The notes: a model not told the origin generated them from the sequence alone. A stretch of DNA of 58,864 nt from Clostridiales bacterium (GCA_029066805.1 JAIEFT010000057.1:1-58864); one strand, 5' to 3'; counted from the stretch's first letter, positions 17,562 through 25,396 are shown. A program made the numbers and translations.

Positions 17562-18131
17562 ATGAAAGAACGCGAAAATTTTTCTTGGGAGTATTCGCTT
17601 AACCGCAATACCGTCAACATCTTCGGTGTTGTCGATACCCAAATGGCGGAGCTGGTCATAAGTCAGCTCCAGTACTTAGACGACAAGTTCAAGGAGGGCG
17701 ACGTGCCGCCGAGCGATCGTATAATCACGTTGCAGATCAACAGTCCCGGCGGAAGCGTAAGCGACGGGCTTGCCATATACGACACCATGAACTATATAGA
17801 CGCAAAAATTCGCACTGTCGGACTCGGTATGTGTGCCAGTATGGGCGCGTTTTTGCTGTCGTCCGGCACAAAAGGCATGCGCTCGGCAACCAAAAACTGC
17901 GAGATACTCATTCACCAGCCTATCGGCGGGGCGAGCGGTCAAGCAAGCGACATCATAATCGCCGCCAACCACATCGAGCGCATGCGCTCAAGGCTGAACA
18001 ATATTCTGTCCGCCAACACGGGCAGACCCATCCGTAAAATCCAAAAGGACACCGACCGCGACACGATCCTCACAGCCGACCAAGCCAAGGAATACGGACT
18101 TATAGACGTTGTAATCAATAAAATTCAGTAA
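17562..18131 (+). CDS. ClpP-family serine protease
   Basis: The protein is a 189-residue ClpP-type peptidase with the full triad: Ser93 in CASMGA, His118 in IHQP and Asp167 in DTDRD. The 25 and 49 residue spacings are the same as in ClpP. INSPGGSV and the GQASD handle helix are present. AGAGGTGAC precedes the ATG. Its N-terminus (NIFGVVDTQMAELV) differs from housekeeping ClpP and resembles accessory or TepA-like forms. It heads an operon with a Sel1 protein and a VirD4-like ATPase rather than with clpX. Which unfoldase feeds it is unknown; the Clp-type AAA protein just upstream is an obvious candidate. Confidence 0.92.
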   Translation: MKERENFSWEYSLNRNTVNIFGVVDTQMAELVISQLQYLDDKFKEGDVPPSDRIITLQINSPGGSVSDGLAIYDTMNYIDAKIRTVGLGMCASMGAFLLSSGTKGMRSATKNCEILIHQPIGGASGQASDIIIAANHIERMRSRLNNILSANTGRPIRKIQKDTDRDTILTADQAKEYGLIDVVINKIQ

Positions 18132-18172
18132 CGCTTTTGCGCGTTAATTATCCAAAGGAGGGTAAAACAATC

Positions 18173-19777
18173 ATGCTTAACAATCAATACGAACTGTTTT
18201 TGTCGGAATACTTTTTCTGCCGATGTGTACTTGGGAAAGTAGTCAAGGATAAGTACGCAATGTTCGACACGCTTGCGGAGGTCTTTATTATCGACCCCGA
18301 AGAGCACGACGCGCTTTTTGCTCTGACCGAGGACGAAACTGTAGCCGACATCAAAACCTACGGCGACTATCTGCGGTTTTGTCGTATCAAAAAATACGGC
18401 TTGCTTACCGGCGAGAAGGACGATATATCGTCGGACATAGACGAAGTAATTTCCGCAAAGGGCGAGGCGCTTAAAAGAGCGCACGAGCTCGAGTTGGACG
18501 GCGCAGCGCTTACGCAGGCGGCGGTTTTGCGCGCCGTTACCGAGCGCGCGTCGCTCGGCATTGTGTCGGCGCTGCGCGTGCTCGGCTACATTCAGTGCGA
18601 GGGCATACTCGGCGAGCGCGATAAAAAGGCGGGAATAAAGAATCTGGAAAAGGCGGCAATGTGGAACAGCGTGGAAGGCATGCTTTTTGCGCTGTACTAC
18701 AATCCCGATAACCGCGAGGCGGACTTAGGCAGGCTTCGCGCCGTGTCAAGCGGTGCGTATCGGTCGTTCATCGCGGCGGCGGAAAACAGGTACGACTGCC
18801 ACGCGTCCGCGCCCGCACAGGAGAGCGCGCTTTTGAGCAAAGCGTTCGCTTTAGGCAAGCTCAAGCCCGATCGGTACGCGGCGCAGTATGCGCGAATCGT
18901 ATTTAGCCCCGTGCTCACTCCTCGCGACAAGGAACGCACCATGTTCTCCGTAAGCGAGCAAAACATTTCCGACATAGCCGACCTCCCGCTCAAGCTGACA
19001 AGGACGGATTTTGCGCCCGAGCTTACTGCACTGTCGGATCTGCCGATAGCGCGGGAAAAAGAGGTGGAGCACGTTAGGCGTTGCTTAGCCAACAGCGATC
19101 TGCTTTATTCTTCGTCGTTCCGTCCGCTGTGCGTATGCGCCGATTCGGAATACCTGCGCAAGCTGTACGCGCGGCATATCCGCGCGGCGTTCGGTGCGCA
19201 CGTCGAGTACATAGACATCGCCGGACTGGACGAGTACGACTTGCAGCCGACGGGCAAAAACTTATTTGTGCGTAGCTGCGACGAGGACGCGTTCAACGTG
19301 TACTTCATGTCATTTACGGGCAACATCGCTCCAAGCGTCATGCAGGAAGCTATCGGGTTCTTGCAGAGCCGCAGGCGCAAAAAGTTCTGCTTGCAAAGTC
19401 CCGGCGTGGTCATTGACCTCAGTGCGATACTTCCGGTGTGTTTTTGCGACAAGACAAACGCCAAGGAGCTAAAAAAATACTGCGACGTAGTTACGCTTTC
19501 GCCCGTTGCGGCGGACGAGAAGTCGGCGATGTATGCCGATATAATACAAACTAAACAAAAGCTGTACGGTGTTAAGTCGGTCACAATCGACGATAGTGGC
19601 GCGGCGCGGCTTTCCGCACTTTCCGTAGACGGCGCGGAAAGCGTGATCGACGCAGTGGTAAGGTTCAATAGGGGCAGCGCGGAAACGGTAATAACCTCCG
19701 CGCGGATAGACGAGTGTGCCTTAGCGCGCACCGAAAAGAACAGATACGGCTTTGGAGGTGACGGAGATGAAATATAG
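18173..19777 (+). CDS. Sel1-repeat protein with AAA-lid-like C-terminal half lacking a P-loop
   Basis: The start is the ATG at 18173 with AAAGGAGGG ahead of it (534 residues). About residues 135-185 contain Sel1-type repeats (AGIKNLEKAAMWNSVEGM). The C-terminal half has alternating strands and helices, then DVVTLSPVAADEKSAMYADII, VTIDDSGAARLSAL and AESVIDAVVRF. This is the usual end of a Clp/AAA lid domain. No GxxxxGK[ST] is visible, so it appears unable to bind ATP in the usual way. It overlaps the next gene by 11 bases, implying translational coupling. A structural scaffold or pseudo-ATPase partner for the VirD4-like protein or ClpP is an inference. Confidence 0.55.
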   Translation: MLNNQYELFLSEYFFCRCVLGKVVKDKYAMFDTLAEVFIIDPEEHDALFALTEDETVADIKTYGDYLRFCRIKKYGLLTGEKDDISSDIDEVISAKGEALKRAHELELDGAALTQAAVLRAVTERASLGIVSALRVLGYIQCEGILGERDKKAGIKNLEKAAMWNSVEGMLFALYYNPDNREADLGRLRAVSSGAYRSFIAAAENRYDCHASAPAQESALLSKAFALGKLKPDRYAAQYARIVFSPVLTPRDKERTMFSVSEQNISDIADLPLKLTRTDFAPELTALSDLPIAREKEVEHVRRCLANSDLLYSSSFRPLCVCADSEYLRKLYARHIRAAFGAHVEYIDIAGLDEYDLQPTGKNLFVRSCDEDAFNVYFMSFTGNIAPSVMQEAIGFLQSRRRKKFCLQSPGVVIDLSAILPVCFCDKTNAKELKKYCDVVTLSPVAADEKSAMYADIIQTKQKLYGVKSVTIDDSGAARLSALSVDGAESVIDAVVRFNRGSAETVITSARIDECALARTEKNRYGFGGDGDEI

Positions 19778-21455
19778 CAACAAACTTTTAGCAGGCTACG
19801 AGAATATGCGGCTTGTCGGGTACGAGGACGCCGCGCTCCCCAATACCGTCGCATACGACGACCTGCCCGATACGCAGGTTGACGGCGTGCTCAAGATGAA
19901 CCGTCACGACGATAGCGGCAAGCTGATACAGACGTACAGCGCGGCGGAAAGCCACGTCGGCGTGATCGCCGCTACGCGGCTTGGCAAATCGTCCGGCTAC
20001 GTCATTCCCACAATCATATCGTTCGCTCGGCAAAAGACCAAGCGCAGTATGATAATATCCGACCCCAAGGGCGAGCTGTACAAGACCACGTCGCAAACGC
20101 TGCGGCAGAGCGGCTATGACGTTAAGCTTTTAAACTTCCGCGACTACGTGCACAGTGAGTGCTGGAACATGCTGACGCCCATTTACCGCAAGTACCAAAA
20201 GGCGGCAAACATAGCCGACGAGGCGGAAGTCGTTATCGACGGCGACGAACTTAAACAACGTTTTTTCGGGCGGCTGTACGATAACTTCGATGAGCTTCAG
20301 CGCGAAATAGAGTACCGCCGTGAAATGCTTATGGACGAGGTGGGCAACGACATAGACTTGCTGTGTTCCATGTTCATAACCACGGAAAAGCTTCAAGACC
20401 CGTACTGGGAGGATAGCTCGCGCGAACTGCTTAAGGCATTTTTGTGGGCGATGCTCGAGGACAGCGACAAGAAACACCCCAACCGTATAACCGAGGAAAC
20501 GTTCTCGTTCAGCACGATACTGAGTATACTCGCCAAGTTCAGGGACGACAACGGCGCAAGCTACAACGACAGCGGATATTTTTCGTCGCGCAAGGATACG
20601 TCGCGCGCGCTTCAGTTAGCCAAAAACAATCTTTTGGAAAACGCGAGCAACACCAGAAAGTGCATTGTTGCAACGTTCAATACAAAAATGGCGGTGTTCA
20701 GGGAATGCGCCATGCGGCTTATCACGCGCTGCAATTCGTTTTATATCGAGGAGATCTGCGACAAGCCCACGGCGATATTTATAGACTACCGCGACGAGGT
20801 AAAGGTGCACTACCAAATAATCAGTCTGTTTGTGCAGAACGCGTACCGCTTCCTTATCGACAAAGCCAACGCGTCGGGCAAGGGCAGGCTGGACGTTCCG
20901 TTCTACTTTATACTGGACGAGTTTGGCAACTTTCCCGCAATCCGCGACTTTGAAACCACCATATCCGCGTGCGCGGGTCGCAACATATTCTTTATACTCA
21001 TTTTCCAGTCGTACGCGCAGCTAAATAGGGTATACGGCGCAGACGTTGCGGAAATCATACGCGACAACCTGAACATGCACGTGTTTTTCGGTTCGAACAA
21101 CCCCGCCACGCTACGCGCGTTTTCCGAGGAGTGCGGCGAGTACGCGAGGATATCTCCGCTGTCCGCGCTAAACGGCAGCAGCGACGATATGGAAGTGTAC
21201 AGCATAGAGACTATACCGCTCGTCACAAAGAGCAAGCTGTCGCATTTCGCGCCCGGCGAGTGCATAATAACCGAAGCAAACTCAGGCTACGTAATGTTCT
21301 CCAAAATGGAACGCTACTTCGAGTGCAAGGAGTTTATGGATCTGCCGACGGCGGCGGAAACCGACTATATATGTCCGCTCAATCCGTTCGACAAGCGCTA
21401 TACTTACGAGGTCACGTTCAAACGCCGCGCCTTCGGCGGCTACAACGTCGAATAA
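19767..21455 (+). CDS. VirD4/TraG-like ATPase without TM anchor
   Basis: The start is the ATG at 19767 after GGAGGTG. The 562 residues match the type IV coupling protein ATPase core. They include a Walker A region GVIAATRLGKSSGYVIPTI (first Gly replaced by Ala, GKS kept), SMIISDPKGELY, a Walker B FYFILDEFGNFPAI and FILIFQSYAQLNRVYG. Classical VirD4/TraG proteins have N-terminal TM helices; none is seen here. No relaxase, VirB4, VirB6 or pilin gene lies nearby. The coupling with ClpP and a Sel1 protein suggests a translocase or unfoldase used outside conjugation, which is an inference. The family assignment itself is firm. Confidence 0.85.
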   Translation: MKYSNKLLAGYENMRLVGYEDAALPNTVAYDDLPDTQVDGVLKMNRHDDSGKLIQTYSAAESHVGVIAATRLGKSSGYVIPTIISFARQKTKRSMIISDPKGELYKTTSQTLRQSGYDVKLLNFRDYVHSECWNMLTPIYRKYQKAANIADEAEVVIDGDELKQRFFGRLYDNFDELQREIEYRREMLMDEVGNDIDLLCSMFITTEKLQDPYWEDSSRELLKAFLWAMLEDSDKKHPNRITEETFSFSTILSILAKFRDDNGASYNDSGYFSSRKDTSRALQLAKNNLLENASNTRKCIVATFNTKMAVFRECAMRLITRCNSFYIEEICDKPTAIFIDYRDEVKVHYQIISLFVQNAYRFLIDKANASGKGRLDVPFYFILDEFGNFPAIRDFETTISACAGRNIFFILIFQSYAQLNRVYGADVAEIIRDNLNMHVFFGSNNPATLRAFSEECGEYARISPLSALNGSSDDMEVYSIETIPLVTKSKLSHFAPGECIITEANSGYVMFSKMERYFECKEFMDLPTAAETDYICPLNPFDKRYTYEVTFKRRAFGGYNVE

Positions 21456-21479
21456 CTTAGCCAAAGAAAAGATTGCAAA

Positions 21480-21567
21480 GTTAGCCATAATGGGCTCGGA
21501 CACCGCAAGCCCAAACGCTGAATTATTGGCTATTTTGCCCCTTACGGGTGCGAGTTCATTATGGCTA
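21480..21567 (+). ncRNA. Possible three-way-junction RNA element
   Basis: TAGCCATAAT (21482-21491) pairs with ATTATGGCTA (21558-21567). Inside are GGGCT/AGCCC and CCC-TTAC-GGG hairpins. It is followed at once by a strong hairpin (21581-21614), then the DUF421 gene. No known riboswitch class is recognised; it could also be 3'-end structure of the VirD4-like operon. Confidence 0.35.
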
Positions 21568-21580
21568 TTATAAGTGGGGC

Positions 21581-21614
21581 GCAAAAAGCTTTCGGGATTC
21601 CGAAGGCTTTTTGC
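21581..21614 (+). terminator. Strong hairpin, probable terminator
   Basis: GCAAAAAGC-TTTCGG pairs with CCGAAG-GCTTTTTGC over a GATT loop. The U-rich part lies within the stem, so it may terminate in both directions. Confidence 0.6.
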
Positions 21615-21677
21615 TTGTGAATAATTTTCATGCAAAAGGAAGATACCAAAGTAAAAGAAAATCTTTGGGAGAACAAT

Positions 21678-22376
21678 ATGTTTGGTATAAAACCTATTTA
21701 CTGGGTGCTGATTAACTCAGCCGTCGCGTTTATCTATCTGTTCATCATATCCAAGCTGCTCGGCAAAAAGCAGATAGCGCAGCTTGAGTTTATCGACTAC
21801 GCGGTGGGCATTTCGCTCGGCTCGATTGCCGCGGAAATGTCGTTCAGCACGGATATACCGTTTTACTATTTTCTTATCGCAATGACCATATTCTGTGCAT
21901 TGGCAATGCTTGTTACGATATTAGGGCGCAAATGCACCTTCCTCAAGCGTTGGCTAAAGGGCAAGCCCGCAACGCTCATATACGAGGGTAAGATAGATTA
22001 CAAACAGCTCAAAAAGAACAAAATCGACGTAAACGATTTGCTTTCTATGCTGCGCGAAAAGAATTACTTCGATATATCTGACGTTGCGTACGCTATATTC
22101 GAGCCGAGCGGCGAGCTGTCAGTCATGCCGATAGGCGGGCAAAAGCCGGTGGTCATGGAAGATTTGGACGAGAGCAAGATCAAAAAGGCGTCGCTCACCG
22201 ACGTGCTGATCGTGGACGGTGCAGTTTCGTACTCGGGACTAAGCGAGGTCAAAAAGGATACCGACTGGCTGTTCTCTAGGCTCAAGATAAAGAACAAAGC
22301 CGACCTCGATAATATTATTCTCGCCGTGTACGACGACGAGACCGACGAGTTCAATGTGCATTACAAAAACGATTAA
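21678..22376 (+). CDS. DUF421 (YetF-type) membrane protein
   Basis: The start is the ATG at 21678 with GGGAG before it. The upstream in-frame ATG at 21630 has no ribosome binding site. The 232-residue protein has three N-terminal TM helices and an ISKLLGKKQIAQLEFIDYAVGI segment typical of DUF421. The soluble C-terminal domain (GKIDYKQLKKNKIDVNDLLS, then YAIFEPSGELSVMP) is also diagnostic. In Bacillus, relatives occur in spore and general membranes; the biochemical role is unknown. Confidence 0.88.
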   Translation: MFGIKPIYWVLINSAVAFIYLFIISKLLGKKQIAQLEFIDYAVGISLGSIAAEMSFSTDIPFYYFLIAMTIFCALAMLVTILGRKCTFLKRWLKGKPATLIYEGKIDYKQLKKNKIDVNDLLSMLREKNYFDISDVAYAIFEPSGELSVMPIGGQKPVVMEDLDESKIKKASLTDVLIVDGAVSYSGLSEVKKDTDWLFSRLKIKNKADLDNIILAVYDDETDEFNVHYKND

Positions 22377-22401
22377 TCCGACGGCGCATGCATCACCGGA
22401 T

Positions 22402-22508
22402 ATGGGCTACGTGTGTCAAGTCGCCTTGGTCACGTAGGTGGGTCTACGCTCCCGTCGGCTACTTGCCACCTGTTGCCCATCTGCGGCGCGCCTGCGCCGT
22501 CGTGGCAG
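22402..22508 (+). other. Multi-helix intergenic element (possible RNA or palindromic repeat)
   Basis: ATGGGC/GCCCAT encloses CTACGTG/CACGTAG and GGTGG/CCACC, a three-way junction layout. A GGCGC-GCCT-GCGCC hairpin follows at 22485-22498. GC is higher than in the flanks. Function unknown. Confidence 0.35.
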
Positions 22509-22511
22509 AGG

Positions 22512-22520
22512 TGTTATAAT
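22512..22520 (+). promoter_or_regulatory. Extended -10 promoter element
   Basis: TG-T-TATAAT matches the extended -10 consensus ahead of the ferritin-like gene; no clear -35 is visible. Confidence 0.5.
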
Positions 22521-22596
22521 AACTTTTCTTTGGGTATTATGAACGTTGAGTAGCAACTGTGAATATATACTACAAGCACAATATAAGGAGTAGTAT

Positions 22597-22908
22597 ATGT
22601 TCAACAACTCAAACTGTAACTCAAACTGCGGCGGTGACTGCGCCGCCCGCGACTTTCCGACGCTGCAAAAGGCGCGAAAGGATTTGGTGGGCGAACTGGA
22701 CGCTATAATTGAGTATGACGATCATGTCCACACCACAGACAACGACCTTGCGCGGCGCACTTGGCAAAATATTCGCGACGAGGAGTTGTTACACGTAGGC
22801 GAGCTGCTCGGACTGATAACCTATCTTGCGCCGTACCAGATCTCGCTCATAGAAAAGGGCTTAAAGGAATTCGAAGAACGCAAAAAGCGCGAGCAGCCGA
22901 GAATGTAA
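22597..22908 (+). CDS. Ferritin-like mini-protein (encapsulated-ferritin/rubrerythrin-type half bundle)
   Basis: The 103-residue protein has two helices carrying a ferritin-like diiron pattern: ELDAIIEYDDH (Glu33, Glu39) and RDEELLHVGEL (Glu63 and His66, an ExxH). With only one helix pair it must dimerise to build a diiron site, as encapsulated ferritins do. The N-terminus carries Cys7, Cys11 and Cys15 in an Asn/Cys-rich stretch that may bind metal. AAGGAG precedes the ATG. No encapsulin shell gene is in the window, so storage inside a compartment is not shown. Iron handling or oxidative stress protection is the likely theme. Confidence 0.75.
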   Translation: MFNNSNCNSNCGGDCAARDFPTLQKARKDLVGELDAIIEYDDHVHTTDNDLARRTWQNIRDEELLHVGELLGLITYLAPYQISLIEKGLKEFEERKKREQPRM

Positions 22909-22925
22909 TCAATAGTAACCCATAA

Positions 22926-22956
22926 AAAATCTTTCCCACGCGGAAAGATTTTTTTG
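22926..22956 (+). terminator. Rho-independent terminator
   Basis: AAATCTTTCC / GGAAAGATTT stem over CACGC, followed by a T run, after the ferritin-like gene. Confidence 0.88.
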
Positions 22957-22961
22957 TTAGG

Positions 22962-22990
22962 TTGACACACGGCGCGAAGTAGTGTATACT
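22962..22990 (+). promoter_or_regulatory. Sigma-A promoter of the HAD gene
   Basis: TTGACA, 17 bases, TATACT, directly after the preceding terminator. Confidence 0.75.
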
Positions 22991-23032
22991 TGTCAAAAAA
23001 TTTAATGTAGAATAATGCTTAAGGTGCAAAAC

Positions 23033-23503
23033 ATGAAAATAATATTTTTGGATATAGACGGCGTGCTCAATTCGCGCGAGTACGACCGAAAACGCGACTA
23101 CACAAAGCAGACCAATATAGATGAAACGCGGCTGCCGTACGTCAAGCAAATCGTGGATAAGACGGGCGCGGCGATAGTGCTCAGCTCGACATGGCGCAGG
23201 CATTGGAGCAGCAATAGGGACAAGTGCGACAGCGACGGCTTGTACATGACGGACCTGTTCGCAAAGTACGGCTTGACGATTTACGACAAAACGCCCGAAG
23301 GCAACTATGTCGACCGCCACGACGAGATCAAGCATTATATGCTATATTCGGGCGAGCCGATATCAAGCTTCGTCATTATCGACGATTACGGATTCGGCTG
23401 GGGCGAGTTTAGCGACCACTTTGTAAAGACCGACCCATATGGTTCGCTCGGCATTGATGAGGGCGTTGTGGCTTGCGCGGTAAAAATTTTGAATGGCAAG
23501 TAA
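23033..23503 (+). CDS. HAD-superfamily phosphatase-like protein
   Basis: The protein opens with IIFLDIDGVLN, the DxDGT-type HAD nucleophile motif. Motif II is VLSSTWR, and IIDDYGFGW supplies the acidic motif IV. With about 156 residues and no cap it resembles the compact HAD family found in RNA-repair (Swiss Army Knife) proteins and stand-alone phosphatases. The ATG at 23033 follows AAGGTG; an ATG at 23015 is possible. It is monocistronic. Substrate unknown. Confidence 0.8.
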   Translation: MKIIFLDIDGVLNSREYDRKRDYTKQTNIDETRLPYVKQIVDKTGAAIVLSSTWRRHWSSNRDKCDSDGLYMTDLFAKYGLTIYDKTPEGNYVDRHDEIKHYMLYSGEPISSFVIIDDYGFGWGEFSDHFVKTDPYGSLGIDEGVVACAVKILNGK

Positions 23504-23534
23504 GAGGACAAGTAATCAGTCTAAAATTTTCTTG

Positions 23535-23593
23535 CTTACTTCTTTTTTAAAAGAAGTAAGGGAGTTGACAAAATTCGCGCACTAATGTACAAT
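23535..23593 (+). promoter_or_regulatory. Promoter with upstream 26-bp palindrome ahead of the DnaJ-Sel1 gene
   Basis: Arms CTTACTTCTTTT and AAAAGAAGTAAG (23535-23560, two-base centre) lie five bases before TTGACA (23565-23570). A 17-base spacer and TACAAT (23588-23593) follow. The start codon is only ten bases past the -10, so the transcript is expected to be nearly leaderless. The palindrome could be an operator or the end of the upstream transcript. Confidence 0.65.
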
Positions 23594-23602
23594 TAGTTGG
23601 AT

Positions 23603-25285
23603 ATGAAAAACTACTATCAAATTTTGGGCATAAAGCCGACGGCGACGGACGCGGAGATAAAAAGCAGCTACCGCGTGCTCGCCAAAAAATATCATCCCGA
23701 CGTGAACCCCGACGACGCGTCGGCGGCTAGCAAATTTGCCGACATAAACGAGGCAAACGCGGTGTTGTCAGACCCGACATCGCGCGCGGAGTACGACGCG
23801 AAGCTAAGGGAAGCTAACGCGCCGCATCCCAGTCAGGAAGAGATAATCGCACGCCAGCGCGCACAGGCACAGGAGGCTGCGCGTCAGGCTGCGTACAGAA
23901 ACATGACCATGAACGGCATGGGCGGCAGTCGTAGGGACGCAACAATGGCGCGTGCGCGCGCGCAGGCACAGGCGCAAGCGAACATGGCTCAAGCCCAGAT
24001 ACAAGCGCTTGTCAATCAAGCGTATCAGCAGGGCGTGGCGGAAACCCGCGCGGTATTAGACCCCGAAATCCAAAAGCTGAAGGCTGCGCTTGCCGCCGCA
24101 GTTGCGGAAAACAAAAAACTTAAAGCCTTGCAGGATAGCGAAGCGGAATTAAAGCGCAAGCTGGTCGAGTCCGAAAACGACAGGCGCGATCTCGAGCAGG
24201 AGCTGTTCGAGCGCGACCGTGAAATAACGCTCGGCAATACAAGAATAAAAGAGCTCGAGGACGCGTTAGCCGAACAGCACGGCGGCGCGGCAAAGCGCGC
24301 AAGAGCGGAAAGCTCCGAGCTCAAAGCCGAGCTCGATAAAGCGACAAAAACGATACGCGAGCTGGAAAAAGAAAAAGCCGCGATCCAAGCCGAGAAAGAC
24401 AAGATAGAGCAAGAAAAGCAAGAGCTGTCCGAAACGCGCGATAAGCTCGAGCGCGACAACAAGCAGTTTGATTTGAAAAACTCCGCGCAGATACGTTTGC
24501 AACAGGATAAGCGCAGACAGTTACAGGACGAGATAGACGCGCTCAACAAAAAGGTGGAAGAGCTCACTTCCGAGCTGGAAACCGTCCGCGCCGAAAACGA
24601 ACAGTGGCTACAGTACGCCAAGAGCGAGGAGTTTCTGTCCGATACGGAAAAGCGCATCGAATCGTGGAACAAAAAGACAAATTCGGATAAGCGACTTGCC
24701 AAGCCCACGCTTTACGGCGATTTGGGCGTGCTCATATGGGCGACGGACGAGGAAATTCAAGACGCCTACGCCAAGCTGCACAAGCGTTATTCCGGCAAGA
24801 CGGGCGACGCGATCGTGGCTAAGCTGCAAAAGGTGGAAGCGGCGTTCGAGATTCTTGGCGACTCCGAAAAGCGCAGGGAATACAACGCGAGCATAAACAT
24901 AACGGAAGAGCGCATCGAAGCCGAGCGCAAACTGATAGCCGAAAACGAAAAAATCATGGACGAGTACCGCAGCCAGCTTGCCAACAAAGAGTTCTGGATG
25001 AAGTTTGACGAGCTTACCGCGGCGGCAATGGAAGGCGACGCGACATCGCAGTACACGCTTGGCACAATGTACTATTCGGGCGAGGACATCGATATCGATT
25101 ACGAACAGGCTGTATTCTGGTTCAAGGAAGCCGCCAAGCAAAAACACGCCGACGCAATGTACTATCTGGGGCTGTGCTACGTCAACGGCTACGGCACGGA
25201 AAAGAACGAAACAACAGGTCAGGGCTTTATACGTCAAGCCGCTAAACTCGGCTCTAAGCCCGCGCAAAAAGCAGTGAAGAAGTAA
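23603..25285 (+). CDS. DnaJ domain / coiled coil / J-like / Sel1-repeat protein
   Basis: This is a 560-residue cytosolic co-chaperone-like protein. Residues 1-70 are a J-domain with the HPD motif (KKYHPDVNPDD). An Ala/Gln/Arg-rich stretch (80-150) leads into a long charged coiled coil (about 150-370). About residues 375-445 look like a second J-domain (YGDLGVLIWATDEEIQDAYA, FEILGDSEKRREYN) in which HPD is replaced, so it should not stimulate Hsp70. Sel1 repeats (YTLGTMYYSGEDIDIDYEQA and a second copy) close the protein. No Shine-Dalgarno is visible, consistent with leaderless translation. No dnaK is nearby; a targeting co-chaperone for a specific complex is the inference. Confidence 0.85.
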   Translation: MKNYYQILGIKPTATDAEIKSSYRVLAKKYHPDVNPDDASAASKFADINEANAVLSDPTSRAEYDAKLREANAPHPSQEEIIARQRAQAQEAARQAAYRNMTMNGMGGSRRDATMARARAQAQAQANMAQAQIQALVNQAYQQGVAETRAVLDPEIQKLKAALAAAVAENKKLKALQDSEAELKRKLVESENDRRDLEQELFERDREITLGNTRIKELEDALAEQHGGAAKRARAESSELKAELDKATKTIRELEKEKAAIQAEKDKIEQEKQELSETRDKLERDNKQFDLKNSAQIRLQQDKRRQLQDEIDALNKKVEELTSELETVRAENEQWLQYAKSEEFLSDTEKRIESWNKKTNSDKRLAKPTLYGDLGVLIWATDEEIQDAYAKLHKRYSGKTGDAIVAKLQKVEAAFEILGDSEKRREYNASINITEERIEAERKLIAENEKIMDEYRSQLANKEFWMKFDELTAAAMEGDATSQYTLGTMYYSGEDIDIDYEQAVFWFKEAAKQKHADAMYYLGLCYVNGYGTEKNETTGQGFIRQAAKLGSKPAQKAVKK

Positions 25286-25309
25286 TAGTGAATAGTGAAA
25301 AAGTTAATA

Positions 25310-25392
25310 AAAAGGATGAGATCCTTCGCTACGCTCAGGATGACAAAATACTCTTTTGTCCCTCCGAACGTAGTGAGGAGTCTCATCCTTTT
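25310..25392. repeat. Long inverted repeat, dispersed-repeat copy, probable bidirectional terminator
   Basis: AAAAGGATGAGA (25310-25321) pairs with TCTCATCCTTTT (25381-25392). Inside are TTCGCTACGCTCAGGATGACA-like sequence and its diverged complement. It lies between the convergent DnaJ and thiamine pyrophosphokinase genes. Its core is shared with the elements at 48985, 50543 and 56221. Confidence 0.7.
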
Positions 25393-25396
25393 ATAT

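Noticed and set aside
10065..21455. Integrative conjugative element based on VirD4-like protein
   Set aside because: No relaxase, VirB4, VirB6, pilin or integrase lies within the region; the recombinase at 57898 is 36 kb away and differs in composition.
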